This document shows positions 39,730-48,353 of a stretch of 64,000 nt of DNA, one piece after another; the stretch's first letter is position 1; every line of letters begins with the position of its first letter. The notes beneath the pieces were generated by a model, which had not been told where the DNA came from, made no database searches, and saw only the letters and a list, made by a program, of their open reading frames with translations. The stretch comes from Hoeflea phototrophica DFL-43 (lineage in GTDB: Bacteria > Pseudomonadota > Alphaproteobacteria > Rhizobiales > Rhizobiaceae), in NCBI RefSeq assembly GCF_000154705.2, contig NZ_CM002917.1, forward strand, positions 2,064,461-2,128,460. The letters are read 5' to 3'. A program made the translations under genes and the position numbers.

Positions 39730-42700
39730 ATGAGTATTGGCGTTGGATCTTTGATGTTGGAGTGGGATCTAAGTAACCCGAAAAAGACGCAGCTGCGCGT
39801 TGAGAACTGTTCCGTGATCGGCGATCTTGGAGTGGTCTCAACGATTTTGGCCCTGCGGCATACCAGTTTGCCGGGGTCTGAGAGACTGCGAATTTCTGTT
39901 GCCGGGTATATAGAAGAAGCGCCCTGGTTGCGTGCGGCGTTGCGCAGCACGGAAACTGGGGAGTCCATGCTTCAGTACGACCTGGGATCTGACAGCTGTA
40001 TCAATTTGGTTCTCGAATGCTCTCGCGAACCGACCGAAGACGAGATTCTGCTGGCATCGCGTGACAGCTTCATGCTTTCGCTTACGCTTCAGTCGAAACA
40101 GGCCGATGGCAAGTCGCAAAATCTCAAGGTCGAGATACTCAGCCCGAAACTGAAGACGCTGAAATGGACCAAGCCGGTAATCCAGGCCAGGCAGGTGGCG
40201 ATACCCGAGCTCAGCCGGGTTGAGAAGCAAGATCGCGACGACGTCGATCTGTTTTCCATCAACGTCACCCAACCGTTTACCCGGCTGGAGTTTGGTGGCC
40301 CGCCCATCGGCGCACTGGTCTCAGGTCAGTTGAGTTGTTTGGTGGATGATGAAGTCAAGAAAGTCTCAGCAAATCTAAGCGTCGGCACGGTGATGGCTCG
40401 CGCGAACACCGGGGTGGCGTGCGAGTTGCGTTCGGGTGACGAGGTGTCGATCGGATGCATTGTTTCCATCAATGAGGTCTTCGATGCGGCTGAAGGCGCG
40501 GATATTTTGCGCATGCAGTTCGAATGGACCTGTGCCTTCAGCGATGACAGCCAGCAGCCACTGTCTGGCACCTATCATTTCGATCTGCAGTTGCGCCAAG
40601 GCGAAATCCTGTCGCTGAAATACCGTGATGCTTCGGCTGTGCCCAATATGGTGAGAAGCCGCACTCCCTTTGCCGAGCGTTTTCCGCTGGAGTTTTCGGT
40701 TCCGATTTCGGGCGGCAGCGTACAGTTCGAATTGGGCGACACCATTGAATTCGACGCGGTCTTTCTCGATGACAGCTGGGATGTGGTGGCGCATGCGCAC
40801 ATTCTGCCGGAGGGGGAGAAAGCGTCGCTATCCGATCGGGCGGATTTCAAGCTGGTCCAGGACATCGTGGTCGACCCGGGCAACGGCGGAAAAATTCGAA
40901 TCCCGTTCCACAACACCACCCTTGACGAGACCGGCGATACCGACCGCTATCAGCTCTTTGTCCGCTTTGAGGCGCGGCGCCTGAAGGTTCGGGCCGGAAT
41001 GTCTCTCGTCGCAGAGGACGATCTTTTCGAACATAAGTACGGGATGATCGCCGTTGATATCGTACTGCGGCAGCGGGACCCCAAATACCTGATTTGCCTT
41101 GACTATGGGGCATCCGCCATTGCGGCGTGGTTCGGACGGGTTGAACGCAATCTGGCACGCGAACTCATTCCGCTTGGATCTTATGCCTACAGCCTGGCAG
41201 GTGCGCATTCGGAATATGATCCGAACAAGAAGCGTTGGCAGAATGTCCTCATCCCGTCGACAATCGGCCTCAATCCGTCCCGCCATCTGCGTTCCCGCAA
41301 GGCACCCTTGTCCTATGGCAACCTGGCTTGCGTAGGCACGAAGCTACAGGCTGCCGAGAAGCGGATGGCCATGTTCGGAAGAACCTATGATGTGTCCATC
41401 CCGGTCGACCGGAACTTCATTTCCGATGATGATACCGCCAATTATCTTCATTTGCAGACCATCATGATACCCGACCTCAAGCGCATGCTGATGAATGCGG
41501 ATCCGGAGTTCAAATACCGGATCAAGCAACCCGTCATCGAGCGCACGGCGAACGGTTTGCAGACCACCCGCGAGATCAATCTTTCGGCACTTACTGCCGA
41601 TGCGTTCCATGAATTGGGCTCCTACATCATACCCAACTCGCTGTTTTACGCCCAAGACCAGCTTGATGGCCCTGTGGTCAGTGAAATGGGGGATGAGCGC
41701 TTTGATCAATGGCTGGAGAGTGCGGACAGTGATGTACAGGTTGTTGTCACCCATCCAAGCGGCATCGCCCATCATAAGCGCGAGCTTTACAAGAACGCGG
41801 CCAGATCTTTCGCCAAGGGGCTGACCGGTGCTGAGGATTCTCGCGCCGCGCGGGAACCAAAGCTGATTCCGGAAGCGCTCTCTGCTGCCTATTTCGGCAT
41901 CTCCCGTTCGCCTTTGCGCTACGAGGGGACCCGGATGTTCGCCTGTATCGATGTCGGCGCGAGCACTGTCGATGCGAGCCTTATCGAAGTGAAGATGCGC
42001 CACGACAGCATCGAAAGCTGGAAGGTCTTCGCACATTTCGGTGCAACAATCGGCGGCGCGAATCTCGACGAGGCGCTGCTCGCGACACTGATTTCCAATC
42101 TGCGTGAGCTGTTCTCTGGCACGGATCCGGTGTTTGAAGATCTCGAACTCGATCGTCGTTTTGTCCGCGATGAAGCACTCAAGACCACCCTCTTACCACG
42201 GATTCAGCAAGCCAAGCGGGTGCTTTCGGAGGCTCTGATGGAAAAAGCAGGCGCTGACGGGGAATTCCGCTGGGCTCGTGAAGGTGTGGGAAGTGCATTC
42301 ACAGTGGAACTCAACGAAATCTTGCGCAGTGCCTCTCCAGGTCAACCGTTGAGCGAACGCAGGACGCCAATTCCTGGATCCAATGAGCTTGTGCATCTTT
42401 GCGTAAGAACGATGTCGACCGGTGGGCAGGCGGTTTGGATGGAAATCTCGCCGGAATTGCTAGATGCAGACGAGCCGGTGGCCAATCCGTCCCAAACCAA
42501 TCCCAAGACCGTGGCCCGTACGCTCGGTTATGCGGTTCCGGCAATGCTGATTCGCGAGGCGCGACGGCTTGGTCTTGAGGATCCGCAATGGGTTGTCACG
42601 GGCCGCGCCAGCCTCTGGCCTTCGGTGTTCACCGGCATTGGCAACACCGCACAGTTGCTCGGCCAGCCCGTTGACGCAGCGCCGCACCGCCCGTTCAGCG

Positions 42701-43152
42701 CCGATGACATGAAGAACGCCACAGTCTACGGCGCAGCAAGGCTTGCCACGTCAGGCCTGGAAATCACCGATGGTGCCGATCACTCCTATGCGTTGGTGCT
42801 GCATGATGAAGGCCGTGGTGTTGTCTCCGAGATCGAATACCTCGACACGCGTTCGAGGTCCGAGGGAAACAAAATCGTGCGTTTCCTTCCCAACCGGTGG
42901 TTAAGCCGTGTGCTGCCCGGTCTCGATGATGTTGGCAGCGAAAACGACATCACCCGGGATGAGATTGTCCACCTTTTTGGAATTTTCGGCCAAAATGTGG
43001 TTGTCGATCAGTCGCAAGTCAAACCCGGCGGTCTGGCGGGCGGTCAGGACCAGAATGTCGAAATCTCCTGGAAGCGCAGGAATTCTGAAGTCGAGTTTAC
43101 CGTCGGCGACATCATCGTCCGACAGCCGCGAAGTCGCCTGGCGGGCACCTAG
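39730..43152 (+). CDS. Island gene 2: large Hsp70/actin-fold (ASKHA) ATPase-like protein
   Basis: A protein of 1140 residues with no membrane segment. The N-terminal 450 residues are beta-rich and unrecognised. From there an ASKHA nucleotide-binding core is suggested by three motifs in order. A phosphate-1-like LDYGASAIAAWFG has Asp458. Phosphate-2 is CIDVGASTVDASLIE, with Asp741, matching DxGxxT. An adenosine-like WVVTGRASLWPSVF has Gly958. The 283-residue gap between the first two is longer than in Hsp70. The C-terminus (about 1095-1140) lacks a typical substrate-binding domain. It precedes a small membrane protein by 9 nt. It may act as a nucleotide-dependent switch or chaperone. SrfB-type proteins are a possible comparison, but I could not confirm homology. 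Confidence 0.68.
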   Translation: MSIGVGSLMLEWDLSNPKKTQLRVENCSVIGDLGVVSTILALRHTSLPGSERLRISVAGYIEEAPWLRAALRSTETGESMLQYDLGSDSCINLVLECSREPTEDEILLASRDSFMLSLTLQSKQADGKSQNLKVEILSPKLKTLKWTKPVIQARQVAIPELSRVEKQDRDDVDLFSINVTQPFTRLEFGGPPIGALVSGQLSCLVDDEVKKVSANLSVGTVMARANTGVACELRSGDEVSIGCIVSINEVFDAAEGADILRMQFEWTCAFSDDSQQPLSGTYHFDLQLRQGEILSLKYRDASAVPNMVRSRTPFAERFPLEFSVPISGGSVQFELGDTIEFDAVFLDDSWDVVAHAHILPEGEKASLSDRADFKLVQDIVVDPGNGGKIRIPFHNTTLDETGDTDRYQLFVRFEARRLKVRAGMSLVAEDDLFEHKYGMIAVDIVLRQRDPKYLICLDYGASAIAAWFGRVERNLARELIPLGSYAYSLAGAHSEYDPNKKRWQNVLIPSTIGLNPSRHLRSRKAPLSYGNLACVGTKLQAAEKRMAMFGRTYDVSIPVDRNFISDDDTANYLHLQTIMIPDLKRMLMNADPEFKYRIKQPVIERTANGLQTTREINLSALTADAFHELGSYIIPNSLFYAQDQLDGPVVSEMGDERFDQWLESADSDVQVVVTHPSGIAHHKRELYKNAARSFAKGLTGAEDSRAAREPKLIPEALSAAYFGISRSPLRYEGTRMFACIDVGASTVDASLIEVKMRHDSIESWKVFAHFGATIGGANLDEALLATLISNLRELFSGTDPVFEDLELDRRFVRDEALKTTLLPRIQQAKRVLSEALMEKAGADGEFRWAREGVGSAFTVELNEILRSASPGQPLSERRTPIPGSNELVHLCVRTMSTGGQAVWMEISPELLDADEPVANPSQTNPKTVARTLGYAVPAMLIREARRLGLEDPQWVVTGRASLWPSVFTGIGNTAQLLGQPVDAAPHRPFSADDMKNATVYGAARLATSGLEITDGADHSYALVLHDEGRGVVSEIEYLDTRSRSEGNKIVRFLPNRWLSRVLPGLDDVGSENDITRDEIVHLFGIFGQNVVVDQSQVKPGGLAGGQDQNVEISWKRRNSEVEFTVGDIIVRQPRSRLAGT

Positions 43153-43161
43153 AGAACGGAA

Positions 43162-43980
43162 ATGGTTGTGTTTGGTATTGAGTTCACATCCGGTTTAGCG
43201 CAAGGCCTGTCCATCTTGGCACTGCTTGTCCTGGGCGGGAGTGCAGTCTGGCTTTTTTGGCGGCTGCGCCAGAACGAGAAGCTGTTGGTCGCGGTGCGCC
43301 GCGAAAACAACAAGCTGCGCCATGAGGTCGCCAATGTCACCGGCTGGACCGCAAATGGGCGCCTTCCTGAAGATTGGCCCGAGAAGCTCCGAGCAGAGAC
43401 TGCCGCCGCTGCCAGCTACACCGGTTCATCGGTGTTGGAGACACTGCGCGAGCCAATGCTTCACGCTGCCCATCAGGCTCTTACGGCAATTGCGCCGCCG
43501 GTATTCGCCTCAAGCGACAGCGCCGACGAGGTTGATCGTGCGCACAAACGCATCACCGAACTGATCGAAGGTCTTGCGAACGAGCGGATTGATCCGCTGC
43601 CGGCGCTCGCCAATGGTGATCTCGACAAACTGATCTGTTTTTGGCGCCGGCTCGAAGCCTACTTTCCCGATCGTCCCGAAACCGATGCCTACGGTATTGC
43701 TGGGCATGCGCTCGTTGATTTGCTCAGGCGCAATGATGTCAGTCTGTTTGCCCCTCGGCCCTTGTCTGTGGAAAGCGCCAAGAACTGCGTTTTCACCACC
43801 GAGGATCCCGAGAGACTAAGAGACATCCCCCGTGTCCGAACCGTGGCCTTTGCGGCCAGCACGCGGTTTACGACCCCTCAGCGCGGCGAGGAGCTCGTCA
43901 TAGATTGCGAGCGCCCGGGATGGAGCGGCCCCGGCGGCCAGAAGAATGCACGAATATTGATCCTCGACCGATCTTGGTAA
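43162..43980 (+). CDS. Island gene 3: single-pass membrane protein, possibly GrpE-like
   Basis: A protein of 272 residues. One N-terminal membrane helix (LSILALLVLGGSAVWLFW, about 13-30) is followed by a basic coiled-coil start, EKLLVAVRRENNKLRHEV, so the bulk is probably cytoplasmic. The C-terminal part has helices, then a beta-rich end (GEELVIDCERPGW, ARILILDRSW). Helix plus beta-wing layout, and its position directly after an Hsp70-like gene, suggest a GrpE-like exchange factor. Sequence similarity is too weak to name it so. Start ATG 43162 follows GAACGGAA. Confidence 0.6.
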   Translation: MVVFGIEFTSGLAQGLSILALLVLGGSAVWLFWRLRQNEKLLVAVRRENNKLRHEVANVTGWTANGRLPEDWPEKLRAETAAAASYTGSSVLETLREPMLHAAHQALTAIAPPVFASSDSADEVDRAHKRITELIEGLANERIDPLPALANGDLDKLICFWRRLEAYFPDRPETDAYGIAGHALVDLLRRNDVSLFAPRPLSVESAKNCVFTTEDPERLRDIPRVRTVAFAASTRFTTPQRGEELVIDCERPGWSGPGGQKNARILILDRSW

Positions 43981-43995
43981 TGCGCAGGACTGGTA

Positions 43996-45516
43996 ATGAC
44001 CTTAGGTAACCCCGTACGCTTTAGCGACGAATCTGATCGTCCGGTGATCATGATCCCGGCGAAGGTGGATTTGCGTGACAGCCAGGCGTTCTGGCGCCGT
44101 AAGGTCTTTGCCATGCCAAGATCCGGCCTTTTTGCCTGGCTCGGCAGGAAACGTCGCAACCGGCGGCGGGGATTCGCATGGATTGTCGGCGGCGATCCAA
44201 GCCCCACGGGCCGTTCCGGTCTGTTCGGTGTCTCACGCGGCTCTGTTGATGAGGTTCTCTACAACATTACCGACCAGTTGATTATTGGCACTGCCAATGG
44301 CAGTGAGGTGGTCGAGGTCGCATTCCAGCATCTCACATTCGTGTCGGGTCCCGGTGGGGTCTGTGACACAGCGTCCGAGCGCGGACTGGAACAGCGGATC
44401 TCGGAAAGCCTGGGCTCGACCTTGAAAGGCTATTTCGATCCGACCATCGGGGTCAGGGTTGACTGCATGGTCAATCCGTCGCTGCCATCCAGCCAGGTCA
44501 ACATGTATGTAGGGCAGGGCATCTTTGTTCCACGGCGCGGCGAGCGCCCTATTGGATGGATCCGGTATTATCCCGACCCCTTCAACCGTGATGTGTACGT
44601 CGAACCCCGGTTGCTCGATGGCCGCCCCGCGGGTGTTTACAAGGGGCAGGGTGGGCTGGTGATTGGCACCGGGGAAGGATTGCTGCATGCCGATATCGAT
44701 CTGGGTTTCGGCGAGGAGGTGCAATCCTCGTTCCTCTTCATAAGAAAAGACGCCATGCCGGCCAGAACCGGTGACGATGCGCGCTGCAGCGGTGTCGATG
44801 CCCGCCTGTCTTTTGCCCGCAGCCATGGCAATGAGCCTGTTCCAAGCCGGGTGGCTAGCATCGACAGCCATTGCGACATCGCCTGGAAAATCGACTATGT
44901 GGCAACAGCCCAGATTCCCGGAAGGTTGGAGTTGTCGGTCGATGCGCGCAAATCGCGGCTGCACTGGTCTCCCAGAAATGGGTGCAATGCCGCGATCACC
45001 TCGCTGCTGTTTGATCTCAATGATTTTCGCAACCGCGATGTGGACCGTCTCTGGATCGATCTCGACCATGACAACATTCTTACCGCCTATGCACTGCAGG
45101 TTCCCGGCGTATCGCTGGTCTGGGACCGCAAGTCGGGGGAGCAGTATGTCTATGAATGGGGTCAAACCGGCAAACCCTTCAAGACTCCAGGAGGCTGCGG
45201 CCTGAAGTGCCGGACCATCGACAAGAACATCATTGAGTTCGGTAGAGCCGACGGCCAGCCATTCGGGTATCTGGAATTGCCCGAATTGCGGGAGAAGGCG
45301 ATATTTTCAGACGCGTTTCAATCCTTTGCCGGCTATCACCTTGACTGGCTCGACCAGTGCGGCCGCATTTCCTTTGGTGACACAGTGGTTTCGCTCGGTG
45401 AAGCCTATGCGGAAAAGTGTTCTGGCATGCCGGTCTCGGCTTTCCGTCCGGGCGAAACACGAAAGGTGGTTGGGCCCCTTGTCCTGGTGCCATTTGAACG
45501 GGGGCGGGAGCCATGA
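43996..45516 (+). CDS. Island gene 4: unrecognised beta-rich protein
   Basis: A protein of 506 residues with no signal peptide or membrane helix. It is rich in beta-strand-like segments and Gly (FGVSRGSVDEVLYNITDQLI, VYVEPRLLDGRPAGVYKGQG). It has nine Cys, including two close together in GGCGLKC; with no export signal these are presumably reduced. I know no family that matches. It starts 15 nt after the previous gene and its stop overlaps the transpeptidase gene (ATGA). That coupling makes it likely that the product is needed with the transpeptidase and SEDS proteins, perhaps as a cytoplasmic scaffold. Confidence 0.65.
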   Translation: MTLGNPVRFSDESDRPVIMIPAKVDLRDSQAFWRRKVFAMPRSGLFAWLGRKRRNRRRGFAWIVGGDPSPTGRSGLFGVSRGSVDEVLYNITDQLIIGTANGSEVVEVAFQHLTFVSGPGGVCDTASERGLEQRISESLGSTLKGYFDPTIGVRVDCMVNPSLPSSQVNMYVGQGIFVPRRGERPIGWIRYYPDPFNRDVYVEPRLLDGRPAGVYKGQGGLVIGTGEGLLHADIDLGFGEEVQSSFLFIRKDAMPARTGDDARCSGVDARLSFARSHGNEPVPSRVASIDSHCDIAWKIDYVATAQIPGRLELSVDARKSRLHWSPRNGCNAAITSLLFDLNDFRNRDVDRLWIDLDHDNILTAYALQVPGVSLVWDRKSGEQYVYEWGQTGKPFKTPGGCGLKCRTIDKNIIEFGRADGQPFGYLELPELREKAIFSDAFQSFAGYHLDWLDQCGRISFGDTVVSLGEAYAEKCSGMPVSAFRPGETRKVVGPLVLVPFERGREP

Positions 45517-48353
45517 AGGCCAGGTTCCTGCGCACCATTTCCTATCAATCCGTGACGCTGGCCGCGCTGGTCGGCCTGCTCTATGTCGGCGCGCATTACT
45601 TCGCCGATACGGTCAAGGCCAATCGTATCTGGATGGAGCGGGTCGAAATACCGAGTGCCTTGGCCTTTGACGCGTCCACCTTCAATTTCCTTGTCGAGGG
45701 CGGAGCGATCTGGCCCCTGCGTGACGGGGTATCTCTGGCCCTGGGGCATGCTGCCTGCAACACTCTGGCACTTCGTTCTCCCGAAACGGTCACCCTTGTC
45801 AGCGGCGTCGCCGGTGAGGCCGGCCGGAAATATGTGCGTGAGCTTTGCGAATCCGCGCAAGGCGAACGCATTCGCGAACAGGTTGCCACCTTCAACCAGA
45901 GCTACCGTATCGTTGCGATTTCCGATAACCGGCAGTCCGACGCGGCTTGGAAATCTTCTGATGGAGTAGCCTGTGCGGATGGCGTAAGCCACGCGAGACT
46001 TTTCGTGCCTGCACGCTGTCTGCCCAACAAGTGGGAGGCCACAGTGGCTGCCGACGGCCGTGCAGTGCAGTCGGTCTCTACCGCAACCATCTCGAAGTTC
46101 GACTACGCTTTTCTGGCTAGCGAAAGCGACAGCTTCTTCGGCGACTGGAAAGTGGTTGCCCCGGTCATCGACACCCAGACCGGTCAGGCAAGCGAATACC
46201 GGTTTCGAACCTCTCTGACCTTTGGTGCGATGCCGATCAGTATCCGCACCATAGGCGCCGTTCGCGGGATATGGATCAATGGGCAGGCTCTGACCATCGA
46301 GCCTGATGTCACCTTCGAAGACGTCGCCGCCGAAGCGGGAAGCCGATTTGCTGTTTCGCTGCAGGTCTTCTGCGCCGATGATGCTCGCGGAACCGGCAAA
46401 CGGAAACGCTGCGAGGGTGAAAGCCCCAGAGGGCGACCGACGGGTACCTTGATCTCTCTTACCGAACGCAGTGGCAAAACCGCCGAGTTGGAGCTGGTCA
46501 TAGAGCCATCCATCAAGATTGACCGTGGCCTGCGGCGCCATCTTGCTGATCTTGGCAAGAGCAATCCCGAGACCGAAGGCAAGATGGTCAACCTTGGCTT
46601 TGGGCGTATCCGGGCGACATGCGAACTGGCTGCATTCACAACCGACAATTCGGCAGTGGGCCTCAAAGACACAGGCTGTCAGCTCAACTGGAATGTCCCG
46701 GGCAATCAGACGGTGGAACGTCCCTCCGAACCGCTCGAAGGACTGGAAATCGGCGGTCTGCCGGTGCTCGATACACAGGGCGCGCTTACGCAGAAGGCCT
46801 TTGAACTGGGGCTTGGTGGTTTGCTCGGACTTGGAACCGGCGATTCCGGATCTGTTGCCGCCGCGCTGAGCAAGACCGATCAGGGCCAGGATCCGGTTTT
46901 CACGATCATTCCGGATTATCAGGAAAAGGCGCTTGCAGCGCTCACACAGAACTACACATGTCCGAAAGGCGAGGAGCGTTGCAGCCGCAGGGCGGATCTT
47001 GTCATTCTGGATGCGACTGACGTCAATGCCGGCGATGTTCTTGCCGTGGCGAGCCTGCCGCAACCGCGCACGGGCATGTCGGCCTGGGACATTGAAACCC
47101 TTGAGCTGACTGCATCCTCCAAGAGCCCGCTGGCGGCATATGGCTGGCGCAACTATGATCTACGCGGAACCCCCGGCTCGGCTTTCAAGCTGGTAACCGC
47201 GCTGACCGCAAGCCAATATGTGCTCGACAGCGGCGACAAGACGCTTGAGGGCGTGTTGCTCGGCAAAGCCAGCCCGCTGGAGATGGCCGATCTGTTTGGA
47301 ATTGCTGCCACACGTCCGGCTTTCAACGGTCGCTGCAAGCCGAATTATGACGTGCGTGATCCTAACAAAATGAATGCGTTGCCGATCCCTGGTGCTAGGG
47401 GTGGTGTGGTTTTCTGCATGGGCAATTCTTCCTCGTCATCGGGTGCTCGCAGCGGCATCGCGCACATTCTTGAACTCGGTGTGGAAAGTGGTTGCGGCAC
47501 AACCAAGACACCGCGTGCGGGCCTTTGCGAAGCGATGAAGCGCTCCTCCAACCTGTATTTCGCCGGCATCGCGATGTATCTTGATGCCGACAAGCTGCTC
47601 GACCCCACTACAGGTTTCGAGCATACGGATTTGGTCACGGATCTGTTGCTGGCCAAGACCTCGGAGAGATTGTTCCCGGCGGAACGCAGCGCCGACGCGG
47701 TCGAGCGCAAGACCGAGTTCGATGTGCTCGATGTCAATTATCCTGCCACCGGGCGCGGGCGCGCAAGCCCCATGATTGTCGAGGCCGGCCTTCCAGTCCC
47801 CCGAGGGGAACCACGACGGCTCAGGTTGGCACGCGGCGGAATTGGGCTGAGCGTTAGCGCCAGCCCGCTCGCCATGGCCTCGGTGGCAGCGTCTGTGGCC
47901 ACCGGCCGGATTGTCCGGCCGCATGTGGTCTTGAAAGATCAACGCGGCCCAAGCAACGATCCCGCTGAAGGCGAGCCTATCCTCGTGGTGCCCGACGGCA
48001 AACAGCCTCTGGCCGATTTGTTGATGCGCGAGATCCGCGACGGCATGGCAGCGGTGGTGCGCAAGAGTGGCGGCACGTCGCGCAGTGCTTTCGCGAAGGT
48101 GCCGGAAGAACTGCGCAATGCCATATTTGCAAAAACCGGCACAGCGCCGGTTTTTACCCATGCAACAGCGCCGCCTGATGGACCCTATGCCTCGTGGCTG
48201 GTTGGGTATGTTGATCCCGGTGCCGGATTGTCCGGCATTGACCGGAAACTGGCATTTGCTTGCCGGGTGGCCTTTTCACCAAGCTATGGCGGTTCGGTCT
48301 GCGGACCGATCGTCCGCGACTTCTTGCTGGCTTTGTATGAGGCGGAGCAATGA
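45513..48353 (+). CDS. Island gene 5: class B penicillin-binding protein (transpeptidase)
   Basis: A protein of 946 residues. One N-terminal anchor (SVTLAALVGLLYVGAHYFA, about 13-31) is followed by a large extracytoplasmic region. The transpeptidase domain fills about the last 430 residues. The entry signature is DLVILDATDVNAGDVLAVAS. Active-site motifs are intact: Ser556-Ala-Phe-Lys559 in GTPGSAFKLVTALT, Ser678-Ser-Asn680 in MKRSSNLYFAGIA and Lys874-Thr-Gly-Thr in AKTGTAPV. YASWLVGYVDP corresponds to the usual WFxGY. At 946 residues it is far longer than PBP2 or FtsI (about 580-640), with an unfamiliar N-terminal region. It has 16 Cys, many likely in disulfides. It should cross-link peptidoglycan, with the next gene's product as polymerase partner. 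Confidence 0.88.
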   Translation: MKARFLRTISYQSVTLAALVGLLYVGAHYFADTVKANRIWMERVEIPSALAFDASTFNFLVEGGAIWPLRDGVSLALGHAACNTLALRSPETVTLVSGVAGEAGRKYVRELCESAQGERIREQVATFNQSYRIVAISDNRQSDAAWKSSDGVACADGVSHARLFVPARCLPNKWEATVAADGRAVQSVSTATISKFDYAFLASESDSFFGDWKVVAPVIDTQTGQASEYRFRTSLTFGAMPISIRTIGAVRGIWINGQALTIEPDVTFEDVAAEAGSRFAVSLQVFCADDARGTGKRKRCEGESPRGRPTGTLISLTERSGKTAELELVIEPSIKIDRGLRRHLADLGKSNPETEGKMVNLGFGRIRATCELAAFTTDNSAVGLKDTGCQLNWNVPGNQTVERPSEPLEGLEIGGLPVLDTQGALTQKAFELGLGGLLGLGTGDSGSVAAALSKTDQGQDPVFTIIPDYQEKALAALTQNYTCPKGEERCSRRADLVILDATDVNAGDVLAVASLPQPRTGMSAWDIETLELTASSKSPLAAYGWRNYDLRGTPGSAFKLVTALTASQYVLDSGDKTLEGVLLGKASPLEMADLFGIAATRPAFNGRCKPNYDVRDPNKMNALPIPGARGGVVFCMGNSSSSSGARSGIAHILELGVESGCGTTKTPRAGLCEAMKRSSNLYFAGIAMYLDADKLLDPTTGFEHTDLVTDLLLAKTSERLFPAERSADAVERKTEFDVLDVNYPATGRGRASPMIVEAGLPVPRGEPRRLRLARGGIGLSVSASPLAMASVAASVATGRIVRPHVVLKDQRGPSNDPAEGEPILVVPDGKQPLADLLMREIRDGMAAVVRKSGGTSRSAFAKVPEELRNAIFAKTGTAPVFTHATAPPDGPYASWLVGYVDPGAGLSGIDRKLAFACRVAFSPSYGGSVCGPIVRDFLLALYEAEQ

